Positions 1 to 5,880 of a stretch of DNA of 6,058 nucleotides are shown here, one piece after another; the stretch's first letter is position 1, and each line of letters starts with the position of its first letter. Below the pieces are notes generated by a model. It saw only the letters and a list, made by a program, of their open reading frames with translations. It did not search any database and was not told the DNA's origin. Origin of the DNA: CAYXVF01 sp964468125. Lineage in GTDB: Bacteria; Myxococcota; XYA12-FULL-58-9; CAYXVF01. The stretch spans positions 1-6,058 of the forward strand of contig CAYXVF010000190.1 of NCBI GenBank assembly GCA_964468125.1, read 5' to 3'. A program made the position numbers and the translations under genes.

Positions 1-649
1 CGCAACAGAATGGCAGATTGTTTCCACGGCGAGCTCCCCACCGCCGGCGAGGGGGCTTCCACCAGCGGCTACTGCAGCGATGTCTGGGCCTACGACGGAG
101 TCGATTGGGAGCCGGTGGAGGCGTTTTTGCCTCCGGCAGGCCGGGGCTACGCCAAGATGGTCTACGACCCTTGGACCCAGCAGATGCTCGTCTGGGGCGG
201 CGTCGACCGCATTCAGGATCATTTCTGCCCGGGCAACGCTCCTCCGCGTTGCGACGAGTTGCTCGGATTCAACGGGATCGGCCGGAGGACACTGAGTACC
301 AGCACACCACCGATTCCCCTCGTTCTCGCCGACGAGGGGCTCACCGTGCCGTCGGAGGCGGGTCTCGGGCTCAACCTCGCCACGCGCCGACGCGCCGGCG
401 TCGGAGGTCGGGCACTCGTTTCAGATTTGGAACTACGGCTCACGCAGCTGGGGCCCGCCGACGCCGGAGCTGAACATCTCCTCGGTCAGCATCGAGCCGC
501 AGGCACTGCAGGCGGATGTGCTCGCCGTTCAGCGGGGAAAGGCGTTTCTCCTGCTCTCGTCGCAGAGCACGCAGCTGTTGAACCCCACACCGAGCGCACT
601 CGCCGTAGACTACGCGGAACTCCGCATCTCCTACCTGATCGCCGAATAG
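1..649 (+). CDS. Kelch/beta-propeller-like protein, 3' part, with an apparent frameshift
   Basis: The gene is open at the left edge, so its true start is outside the window; the ATG at 10 has no ribosome binding site and lies inside a repeat. Frame 1 shows Kelch-like blades: a D-V-W-A-Y-D-G-V-D-W strand (about 82-111), then a stretch ending in V-W-G-G, then L-L-G-F-N-G (about 259-276), then a third PSEAGLGLN...GVGG stretch (about 349-408). Directly after this GG the expected strand I-W-N-Y-G-S-R-S-W appears in frame 2 (from about 413) and runs to a TAG at 647-649, ending ISYLIAE. Frame 1 itself continues out of character to a TGA at 670-672. Frame 2 has a stop at 293-295, so the shift lies between 296 and 413, most likely at 405-413. 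Cys residues near the loops (GYCSDVW; FCPGN...RC) suggest an extracytoplasmic protein. Kelch propellers usually bind ligands or proteins; no specific function can be given. The shift may be a sequencing error or a real mutation. Confidence 0.6.
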
Positions 650-664
650 CGCATATCGTGCTCG

Positions 665-690
665 AAGCCTGAGGTCGGCTCAGGAGGCTT
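665..690. terminator. Hairpin between convergent genes, possible bidirectional terminator
   Basis: AAGCCTGAG (665-673) and CTCAGGAGGCTT (679-690) form a 9-bp stem with a 3-nt bulge around the loop GTCGG. It lies between the Kelch-like gene stop (649) and overlaps the last codons of tpiA, which ends at 680. No clear T-tract follows on either strand, so this would be a weak or non-classical terminator. Confidence 0.35.
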
Positions 691-1432
691 TCACGATCGC
701 CGCGAAGTCTTCGGCCTTCAGCGAAGCGCCTCCGATCAGGCCGCCGTCGATGTCTTCTTGGGAGAAGAGCTCCGCCGCATTTCCGGGCTTTACGCTTCCG
801 CCGTAGAGCAGACGCATGGCCTTCGCAGCCTCCGGCGAACGTTCGGCGACCTTCGCGCGGATCATCGCGTGCACTTCCTGCGCTTGCTCCGGCGTCGCGA
901 CTTTGCCCGTTCCGATCGCCCAGATCGGCTCGTAGGCGATCAGCATGTCTCGGAGTTGCGCCTCCGAAATGCCGCTGAGCCCACCGGTGACCTGACGGGA
1001 GACGACCGCCATCGTCTCACCCGCTTCACGCTCCTCGAGGGTCTCGCCGACGCAGAGGACGGGAACCAAGCGGGCGGCGAAGGCGGCTTTGACCCGGAGG
1101 TTCGCGGTCTCATCGGTCTCGCCAAAGAATTGCCGTCGCTCGGAGTGCGCTACGTAGACGTACTTGCAGCCCACCGACGCGAGCATCGGCCCACTCACCG
1201 CGCCGGTCTTGGCGCCCTTTTCCTCGTAGAACAGCTCTTGGGCGGCAAGGTCGACGTTCGTCCCGGCGAGCTTCTCCGCCACGGGCTTCAGATAGGGATA
1301 GGGTGGAGCCACGACGATGTCGCGATCGTGAATCCCCATCACATCCGTCACCAGTGCATCCACGAGCTCCATCGCCTCGTGGTAGCTCGTGTTCATCTTC
1401 CAGTTCCCGGCAATACACATCCGGCGCGCCAT
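680..1432 (-). CDS. tpiA: Triosephosphate isomerase
   Basis: A cytoplasmic TIM-barrel enzyme that interconverts dihydroxyacetone phosphate and glyceraldehyde 3-phosphate in glycolysis and gluconeogenesis. The 250 aa are the usual family length. Visible active-site elements are GNWKMN (N10, K12), the electrophile H96 in AHSERR, the catalytic base E168 in AYEPIWAIGTGK with the flexible lid loop (about 169-177), and the phosphate-binding YGGSV (210-214) and GLIGGASL (231-238). One oddity is TGAVS (76-80): the Glu usual in the TGEVS dimer-interface loop is Ala (A78). The ATG at 1432 is preceded by AGGAGGT with 4 nt between motif and ATG, which fixes the start. It is the last gene of the operon, 9 bp after pgk. 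All catalytic residues are present, so an active enzyme is expected. Confidence 0.98.
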   Translation of the reverse strand: MARRMCIAGNWKMNTSYHEAMELVDALVTDVMGIHDRDIVVAPPYPYLKPVAEKLAGTNVDLAAQELFYEEKGAKTGAVSGPMLASVGCKYVYVAHSERRQFFGETDETANLRVKAAFAARLVPVLCVGETLEEREAGETMAVVSRQVTGGLSGISEAQLRDMLIAYEPIWAIGTGKVATPEQAQEVHAMIRAKVAERSPEAAKAMRLLYGGSVKPGNAAELFSQEDIDGGLIGGASLKAEDFAAIVKAS

Positions 1433-1436
1433 GGTG

Positions 1437-1443
1437 ACCTCCT
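1437..1443 (-). promoter_or_regulatory. Shine-Dalgarno of tpiA overlapping the pgk stop codon
   Basis: The minus strand reads CGTTAGGAGGTCACCATG: a perfect AGGAGGT begins inside the pgk TAG stop codon, with TCACC between AGGAGG and the tpiA ATG. Ribosomes ending pgk are therefore placed on the tpiA start, which indicates translational coupling. Confidence 0.85.
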
Positions 1444-2632
1444 AACGGCCTTTGAGAATGTCGATGCCCGGCAGACTTCCGAGCTCCAAGAGCTCGAGAC
1501 TCGCGCCGCCGCCGGTGGAGACGTGACTCACCCGGTCCGCGACCCCTGCCTTTTCAATGGCCGCCACTGAGTCTCCGCCCCCTACGACGGTGTATGCATC
1601 AGACTCGGCCACCGCCTCGGCTACGGCGAGCGTCCCTTTCGCGAAAGCATCCCACTCGAAGACCCCCATGGGGCCGTTCCAGAACACGGTCTTCGCTTCT
1701 CGAATCGCCGCCGCGTAGAGCTCACGGGTCTCCTGGCCGATGTCGAGACCCATCGTCCCGTCGGCGATCGACTTGCCCTTTGCTACGTGGATGGCGGTCG
1801 TGCTCTCCTCGAACGTCTCGCCGGTGACGTGGTCCACCGGCAAGAGAAGGCGGACGCCTCGGTTCTTCGACCGTTCCATTATTTCGCCAGCGACGCGTAC
1901 CTTGTCTTTCTCGACCTTTGAATCGCCGACCGCCTCACCTCTGGCGGCGAGGAACGTGTAGGCCATCGCCCCGCCGATGCAGAGCGTGTCGACCTTTCCG
2001 ATCAGCGATTGCAGTACGCCGAGCTTGTCAGAGACCTTCGCTCCTCCCACGACCGCGACGAAGGGCTTCTCCGGACCGTGGATCAGCTTGCCGATCGCCT
2101 CGACCTCGGCGCGGAGCAAGAACCCCGCCGCCGCTTCCTGAACGTGCTCCACCATGCCGACGATGGACGCGTGCGCACGGTGCGATGCCCCGAAGGCGTC
2201 GTTGACGTAAACCCGGAAGGGGGCCGCGAGCTTCTTGGCGAACTCGCTCTCGTTCTTCTCTTCGCCGGCATGGTAGCGCAGGTTTTCGAGCACGGCGATC
2301 TGCCCCGGCTGCATCTCGCGCATCAGCCCCATCACCCCATCGCCGATACAGTCGTCGGCGCAGAGAACGTCGCGGTCGAGCAGCTCGGAGAGACGCGTCG
2401 CCACCGGCTCGAGGCTCATTTCCGGGACGCGCTGGCCCTTCGGACGCCCCAGGTGGGACGCCAGCATGAGCCGCGCTCCCTTCCCGATCGCGTGCTCGAT
2501 GGTGGGGAGCGCCGCGCGAATGCGCGCGTCGCTCGTGATGACACCGTTCTTGAGCGGGACATTCAGGTCCACGCGCATGAACGTGGCCTTACCGTCCAAC
2601 TCGAGGTTTTCGATTGCAGGTAGCGTGATCAT
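1442..2632 (-). CDS. pgk: Phosphoglycerate kinase
   Basis: A cytoplasmic two-domain kinase that transfers phosphate from 1,3-bisphosphoglycerate to ADP, yielding ATP and 3-phosphoglycerate (reversible). Its 396 aa match normal bacterial length. The N-terminal signature RVDLNVPLKNG (20-30) carries D22 and N24; further substrate-binding basic residues are R37, H60 and R63 in SHLGRPKG, R119 in ENLRYH and R152 in SHRAH. The C-terminal nucleotide domain shows GGAKVSDK (196-203, with the conserved Lys), WNGPMGVFE (318-326), GGGDS (351-355) and STGGGAS (372-378). All key residues are intact. The start ATG overlaps the stop of the upstream aldehyde dehydrogenase as ATGA (2629-2632). There is only a weak, distant purine stretch upstream, so initiation probably depends on coupling. 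tpiA follows directly. Confidence 0.98.
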   Translation of the reverse strand: MITLPAIENLELDGKATFMRVDLNVPLKNGVITSDARIRAALPTIEHAIGKGARLMLASHLGRPKGQRVPEMSLEPVATRLSELLDRDVLCADDCIGDGVMGLMREMQPGQIAVLENLRYHAGEEKNESEFAKKLAAPFRVYVNDAFGASHRAHASIVGMVEHVQEAAAGFLLRAEVEAIGKLIHGPEKPFVAVVGGAKVSDKLGVLQSLIGKVDTLCIGGAMAYTFLAARGEAVGDSKVEKDKVRVAGEIMERSKNRGVRLLLPVDHVTGETFEESTTAIHVAKGKSIADGTMGLDIGQETRELYAAAIREAKTVFWNGPMGVFEWDAFAKGTLAVAEAVAESDAYTVVGGGDSVAAIEKAGVADRVSHVSTGGGASLELLELGSLPGIDILKGR

Positions 2633-4137
2633 CCGAATTCGATCCCTTGGGCCAGAGGCATGTCCTCAGACCAGTTGATGGTTTGGGTTTGGCGCCGCAT
2701 GTAGGCGCGCCAGGAGTCGCTCCCCGCTTCGCGGCCGCCGCCGGTTTCTTTTTCGCCGCCGAACGCGCCGCCGATCTCAGCCCCGCTGGTTCCGACGTTC
2801 ACGTTGGCGATGCCGCAGTCGCTCCCGATCATCGAGGTGAATTGCTCCGCGTTCCGCATGGACTCGGTGAAGATCGAGCTCGACAATCCCTGCGGCACGT
2901 TGTTCTGGATCGCGATCGCCTCCTCGAGGGAATCGAAGCGCATGACGTAGAGAATGGGTGCGAAGGTCTCGGTTTTGACGATGGCCGCGCTTGCCGCGAC
3001 CTCGATGATCGTAGGCTCGACGAAGAAGCCCTTGCCGTCGATCGCCTTGCCGCCCGCGAGGACTTTCCCGCCCTGTGCTTTGGCCGCTTCCACCGCCGCC
3101 ATCATTTGGTCGACCGCGTCCCGGTCGATCAGCGGTCCCATCAACGTGCCATCCTCGAGGGGGTCGCCGATCTTCACCTGCCCGTATGCCTCCACGAGCT
3201 TCTTCGTGAAGTCATCGGCGATCGACGCGTGGAGGAGGAGCCGCCGCGTCGTCGTGCAGCGCTGACCGGCCGTCCCCACGGAGCCAAAGAGCACCGCCCG
3301 CAGGGCCATGTCCTGGTTCGCGTCGTCCATCACGATCAAAGCGTTGTTGCCGCCGAGCTCGAGGAGGCACTTCCCCATGCGCTCCGCGACCACTCGGCCT
3401 ACGTGGCGACCCATGCGCGTGGAGCCGGTGGCGGAGATGAGCGGCACGCGCGCATCGTGGGTCAGCCGTTCGCCGACCTCTTCGTTGGTGCCGATCACCA
3501 GGCTCATGACGTCGCCGTGGCCGTGTCGAGTCAGGACGCGCTGACAGATCGTGTGCACCGCGATGCCACACAATGGCGTCTTGAAAGACGGTTTCCAAAC
3601 GGTGGTGTTGCCGCAGACCGCTGCGATCAGCGCATTCCAGGACCAAACCGCGACCGGGAAGTTGAAGGCGCTGATGATCCCGACGGGTCCGAGGGGGTGC
3701 CACTGCTCGCTCATCCGGTGGTAGGGGCGCTCGCTCGCGATCACTTTGCCGTAGAGCTGGCGCGACAGGCCGACGGCGAAGTCCGCGATGTCGATCATCT
3801 CCTGGACCTCGCCCTCACCTTCCGCGCGAATCTTTCCCATCTCGAGCGCCACGAGCGCTCCGAGGTCCGCCTTGTGCTTGCGAAGCTCTTCGCCGATCTC
3901 ACGGACGATGTCGCCGCGCTTGGGCGCGGGTACGCGTCGCCAGGTCTCGAAGGCCGCGACGTTCTTCGCAAGGATCTGTTCGTAGTCGTCTCCGCTCGCT
4001 TGGCGCACCTTAGCGATCACTTCGCCGGTGGCGGGCGAGATGCTCTCGATCCAATCGCCGTGGGTATCGATGAATTCGCCGGCGGCGGCGCCGCTGTTTT
4101 CCTCGGACAAGCCGAGGCGTTCGAAAAACGCGTACAT
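2629..4137 (-). CDS. ALDH7-family (antiquitin-like) aldehyde dehydrogenase, probable piperideine-6-carboxylate/alpha-aminoadipate semialdehyde dehydrogenase
   Basis: A 502-aa NAD(P)-dependent aldehyde dehydrogenase resembling ALDH7A1/bacterial AmaB along its whole length, judged from remembered family sequence. That family oxidises alpha-aminoadipate semialdehyde (from piperideine-6-carboxylate) in lysine breakdown and also other aldehydes. Visible residues: AFNFP (N159, oxyanion hole), WK (K182, cofactor), TGST (237-240), LELGGNN (general base E260), GQRCTT (nucleophile C294) and TETFAPI (E390). R293 just before the Cys, and the Glu-rich GEGEVQE (107-113), match family positions linked to aminoadipate binding. 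The C-terminus (SGAEIGGAFGGEK, then PLAQGIEF) is typical of ALDH7. The start at 4137 is chosen for its GGGAGGG ribosome binding site and because the family N-terminus (YAFFERLGL) begins there; the frame is open to 4449 but that part overlaps the divergent gene. It is first in the operon with pgk and tpiA and overlaps pgk by 4 nt. Family certain; substrate inferred. Confidence 0.93.
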   Translation of the reverse strand: MYAFFERLGLSEENSGAAAGEFIDTHGDWIESISPATGEVIAKVRQASGDDYEQILAKNVAAFETWRRVPAPKRGDIVREIGEELRKHKADLGALVALEMGKIRAEGEGEVQEMIDIADFAVGLSRQLYGKVIASERPYHRMSEQWHPLGPVGIISAFNFPVAVWSWNALIAAVCGNTTVWKPSFKTPLCGIAVHTICQRVLTRHGHGDVMSLVIGTNEEVGERLTHDARVPLISATGSTRMGRHVGRVVAERMGKCLLELGGNNALIVMDDANQDMALRAVLFGSVGTAGQRCTTTRRLLLHASIADDFTKKLVEAYGQVKIGDPLEDGTLMGPLIDRDAVDQMMAAVEAAKAQGGKVLAGGKAIDGKGFFVEPTIIEVAASAAIVKTETFAPILYVMRFDSLEEAIAIQNNVPQGLSSSIFTESMRNAEQFTSMIGSDCGIANVNVGTSGAEIGGAFGGEKETGGGREAGSDSWRAYMRRQTQTINWSEDMPLAQGIEFG

Positions 4138-4141
4138 GGAG

Positions 4142-4148
4142 CCCTCCC
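4142..4148 (-). promoter_or_regulatory. Shine-Dalgarno of the aldehyde dehydrogenase gene
   Basis: The minus strand reads GGGAGGGCTCCATG, a strong purine block 4 nt before the ATG at 4137. It decides this start over an in-frame ATG 36 nt upstream (4173), which has no comparable site. Confidence 0.75.
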
Positions 4149-4165
4149 AGTGAGATGGTCTGCGG

Positions 4166-4194
4166 GTTCTCATGAAAAGGCGCCTGCCGGTCAA
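4166..4194 (-). promoter_or_regulatory. Candidate sigma-70-type promoter for the ALDH-pgk-tpiA operon
   Basis: On the minus strand TTGACC (4194-4189, 5 of 6 to the -35 consensus) is followed after 17 bp by GAGAAC (4171-4166, only 3 of 6 to the -10 consensus). Transcription would start near 4159, giving a leader of about 20 nt that contains the Shine-Dalgarno. The -10 is poor, so this is tentative. Confidence 0.3.
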
Positions 4195-4213
4195 GCGGCG
4201 GATGTCAGATCGA

Positions 4214-4225
4214 ACGGTGCACCGT
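4214..4225. promoter_or_regulatory. 12-bp perfect palindrome in the divergent intergenic region, possible operator
   Basis: ACGGTGCACCGT is its own reverse complement. It lies 30 bp before the TPR gene start and about 20 bp upstream of the candidate -35 of the operon, a fitting place for a dimeric regulator acting on both directions. A chance palindrome cannot be excluded. Confidence 0.35.
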
Positions 4226-4255
4226 CCGCGGCATTTCGGGTAGGCTGCGCGAGCC

Positions 4256-5281
4256 ATGGCCGAAGTCCACCTTCCAGCAGGGGTGTCCCTGCGACAGGTT
4301 GCGGAGACCTTGGGAGTCTCCGTCGACGAGCTCCGACGGCATACCGACATCGAGCCGGGGGCGGTGGCCCCGGTGGACCGGGTAGTGCAGGTCCCGGACG
4401 GCTTCCTGCGCAGCCGAAAAAACAGCCGTGAGCTCCAGGACGCGGTCACCGGTCAGACCGCCCGAAAGAGCGGCATGAACATGTGGCTCGCCCTCGACAT
4501 CGAGCACAAAAAGACGCGCATCGAGACCGCTCTGGGCTACGAAGCGAGCGAAGAGGACGTGGAGACCCTGCGCGACGCGATCCGGGCCTTCGACCGGATC
4601 GATGCGGAGTCCAACCGCTTGGCCCTGGACCTCGCGAGCCCGCTCGCGAATCGCGCCCGGAGCCTCGAGCTGCGGGGGATCGCGGCGTCGCTGGTAGCGC
4701 TGGCCCACGTCGCGACGTTTAAATGGTTTGGCGGGCCTGCGGGTCTCGCCAAGCTGAACGCCCTCTCCGCCGCCAAAGCCGCGATCACCGCTGATCCCCG
4801 AATGGGGCGAGCGCGAGTCGCCCTCGGAAAAGCCCTCGCGATCGAAGCGACGGACGCCGACCAAATCGAAGCGGTCGAGGAGATCTACCAGGGGGTTCAG
4901 CACCAACCCGAAGACGGCTTTGCCTGGGCGGCCCTCGCCGACCTCCTGTGCGAGCGCGGTGACCACGCCGGCGCCGCGCCCGCCGCCGAAGAAGGACTGC
5001 GCCGGGCCCCGAGCTCGAGCTATGTGGCCGAGGTGGCCGGTCGAGTCGCCATGGCGACTGACGACCCCAAGCGGGCGGCCCTCCTCTTTCGCCAGGCGCT
5101 GCGGCGCTCCCCGAGCAACAGCAACGCTGCACTGCAGCTCGGCTTCGCACTCCTCGCCGGCGGCCAACCGGCGGCGGGCAAACGGGAGCTCCACAGCGCG
5201 CTCGATGCAGTCGCCGATCCGATGCACCGCCAATGGCTCGAATCGCTCCAACACCGCGGCCACTGGCTCCCGAGAGCGTAG
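4256..5281 (+). CDS. TPR-repeat protein with LysM-like N-terminal segment
   Basis: A 341-aa protein of unknown function. Residues 3-51 read like a LysM module: a VHLPAGVSL start, a QVAETLGVSVDELRRH helix pair, and a closing VVQVPDGF. The segment also resembles a helix-turn-helix. There is no signal peptide or membrane segment, so a cytoplasmic location is predicted. Residues 75-150 are helical and charged (DIEHKKTRIETALGYE; EEDVETLRDAIRAFDRID). From about 171 to 320 come TPR-like helix pairs: KAAITADPRMGRARVALGKAL, AWAALADLLCERGDHAGAA..EGLRRAP (223-252), VAGRVAMATDDPKRAALLFRQALRRSP (about 259-286) and ALQLGFALLAGGQPAAGKREL (292-312). TPRs normally mediate protein-protein contacts. The start ATG has only a weak, distant GGGTAGG (4238-4244). 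The gene is divergent from the glycolytic operon. A longer open frame on the opposite strand lacks any family-like pattern, so this strand is preferred. Confidence 0.8.
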   Translation: MAEVHLPAGVSLRQVAETLGVSVDELRRHTDIEPGAVAPVDRVVQVPDGFLRSRKNSRELQDAVTGQTARKSGMNMWLALDIEHKKTRIETALGYEASEEDVETLRDAIRAFDRIDAESNRLALDLASPLANRARSLELRGIAASLVALAHVATFKWFGGPAGLAKLNALSAAKAAITADPRMGRARVALGKALAIEATDADQIEAVEEIYQGVQHQPEDGFAWAALADLLCERGDHAGAAPAAEEGLRRAPSSSYVAEVAGRVAMATDDPKRAALLFRQALRRSPSNSNAALQLGFALLAGGQPAAGKRELHSALDAVADPMHRQWLESLQHRGHWLPRA

Positions 5282-5296
5282 GGCGTAGACCACAGT

Positions 5297-5323
5297 CTCC
5301 ATCTTGCTCGACACAGGATGGAG
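5297..5323 (+). terminator. Hairpin after the TPR gene, probable terminator
   Basis: CTCCATCTTG (5297-5306) pairs with CAGGATGGAG (5314-5323) as a 10-bp stem (one G-U) around a 7-nt loop, CTCGACA. It begins 15 nt after the TAG at 5281, a typical place for a terminator. No T-tract follows, so it may instead stabilise the 3' end or work with Rho. Confidence 0.45.
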
Positions 5324-5490
5324 CCGACGACAAAACTCCGCACCATCACAAAAATGCAGTCCGATCAGGCAATTAGGATCCGGAGAAGATGCAGACTCCA
5401 AACAACACCCTCAAAGATCGCACTGTAGCCTCTCGTCCTCACGCTCGCTAAAGTCACGGAAACAATTGGATTTTTGGGGCACGGCAATAA

Positions 5491-5515
5491 GTGGGGGGTT
5501 CAACCCCACGGGTTG
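5491..5515 (+). other. Two mutually exclusive hairpins
   Basis: GTGGGG (5491-5496) can pair with CCCCAC (5504-5509) around the loop GGTTCAA. CAACCC (5501-5506) can instead pair with GGGTTG (5510-5515). The middle bases are shared, so only one stem can form at a time. There is no T-tract and no leader peptide, so the regulatory meaning is open. Confidence 0.35.
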
Positions 5516-5710
5516 GGGAACGGATCACCCACTCGGTTTTGGGTGCGTTTCGGGGTGCGCTCGCGTCCTCGCACCGGCGGAACGTGCTCCAACGAACTGA
5601 AATGATTGGCAAACCCGAAAAACCCAGGCCCCCTTACAACCCACCCACGTGTACGATATGTGGTCAAAATCACTGGGTTTTCTGGGGGGTGAGGTCTTCT
5701 CACAACGCGT

Positions 5711-5728
5711 CATGCGAAATGAGGCATG
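5711..5728. promoter_or_regulatory. Inverted repeat, possible enhancer site for a sigma-54 activator
   Basis: CATGC (5711-5715) and GCATG (5724-5728) flank the 8-nt spacer GAAATGAG. The outer bases GTC/GAC also match if one base is skipped. The centre is about 105 bp upstream of the predicted start of the sigma-54 promoter at 5800, within the range where activators of this promoter class bind. Confidence 0.3.
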
Positions 5729-5799
5729 GACCCCACAAAACGGGTCAACCACCCAAAATCTCTAAGGAAACGGCCCGTGCCCGAGACCCAGAGGTGGTT

Positions 5800-5815
5800 T
5801 GGCACGGAGCTAGCA
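5800..5815 (+). promoter_or_regulatory. Sigma-54 (-24/-12) promoter
   Basis: TGGCACGGAGCTAGCA fits the RpoN consensus TGGCACG-N4-TTGCW with one mismatch (TAGC for TTGC). The invariant GG (5801-5802) and GC (5813-5814) are exactly 10 bp apart. Transcription should start near 5826, giving a leader of about 55 nt to the ATG at 5881. Sigma-54 promoters need an ATP-dependent enhancer-binding activator, so the downstream gene is probably switched on by a specific signal. Confidence 0.75.
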
Positions 5816-5868
5816 GTGTCTATCCGCGAAGGACGTCGGTCCATCCTAGCGGGCCGGCTTTGCAAAAC

Positions 5869-5873
5869 AGGAG
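5869..5873 (+). promoter_or_regulatory. Shine-Dalgarno of the Cys/Gly-rich secreted protein gene
   Basis: AGGAG lies 7 nt before the ATG at 5881 and fixes this start together with the MKK signal-peptide opening. Confidence 0.75.
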
Positions 5874-5880
5874 TGACGTG

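Larger units (their letters stand above)
5282..5799. other. Long intergenic region without a convincing gene, rich in inverted repeats
   Basis: No open frame here has a ribosome binding site or a family-like protein; minus-strand frames at 5500-5752 look like random translation. From 5297 to 5728 there are several inverted repeats: CTCCATCTTG/CAGGATGGAG, GTGGGG/CCCCAC (5491-5509), CACCCA/TGGGTG (5526-5545), AAAACCCAG/CTGGGTTTT (5619-5681), GTGAG/CTCAC (5689-5703) and CATGC/GCATG (5711-5728). The outer pair TTTTGGGTG (5537-5545) and CACCCAAAA (5750-5758) encloses the right half. It may hold a leader or small RNA, binding sites for the activator of the downstream promoter, or a decayed small mobile element; the sequence does not decide. 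Confidence 0.5.

Noticed and set aside
10..12. ATG at 10 as the start of the Kelch-like gene
   Set aside because: It has no Shine-Dalgarno or signal peptide, and the reading frame is open to the window edge with repeat-like sequence from the start.
2629..4137. Identification as a non-phosphorylating glyceraldehyde-3-phosphate dehydrogenase (GapN), suggested by the operon
   Set aside because: The sequence follows ALDH7A1/AmaB closely throughout, including R before the catalytic Cys and the ALDH7 C-terminus; GapN belongs to another ALDH family.
2647..4431. A 594-aa open frame on the plus strand opposite the aldehyde dehydrogenase
   Set aside because: The minus strand encodes a complete ALDH7 protein with all catalytic residues; the plus-strand translation is Arg/His/Asp-rich without family features.
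4138..4449. N-terminal extension of the aldehyde dehydrogenase frame up to 4449
   Set aside because: The extension is Arg/Ser-rich, overlaps the divergent gene and lacks a ribosome binding site; family length and GGGAGGG support the start at 4137.
4205..5401. A 398-aa open frame on the minus strand opposite the TPR gene
   Set aside because: It has no recognisable motifs, covers the whole divergent region and TPR gene, and the plus strand shows LysM-like and TPR-like patterns. It is an effect of high GC.
5491..5509. tRNA T-arm-like GGTTCAA in a GC stem
   Set aside because: The 7-nt loop is GGTTCAA rather than TTCAANN, and no acceptor, D or anticodon arms are found around it.
5500..5752. Two short open frames on the minus strand
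   Set aside because: They have no ribosome binding sites, overlap each other in different frames, have unlikely composition and lie in the inverted-repeat block.
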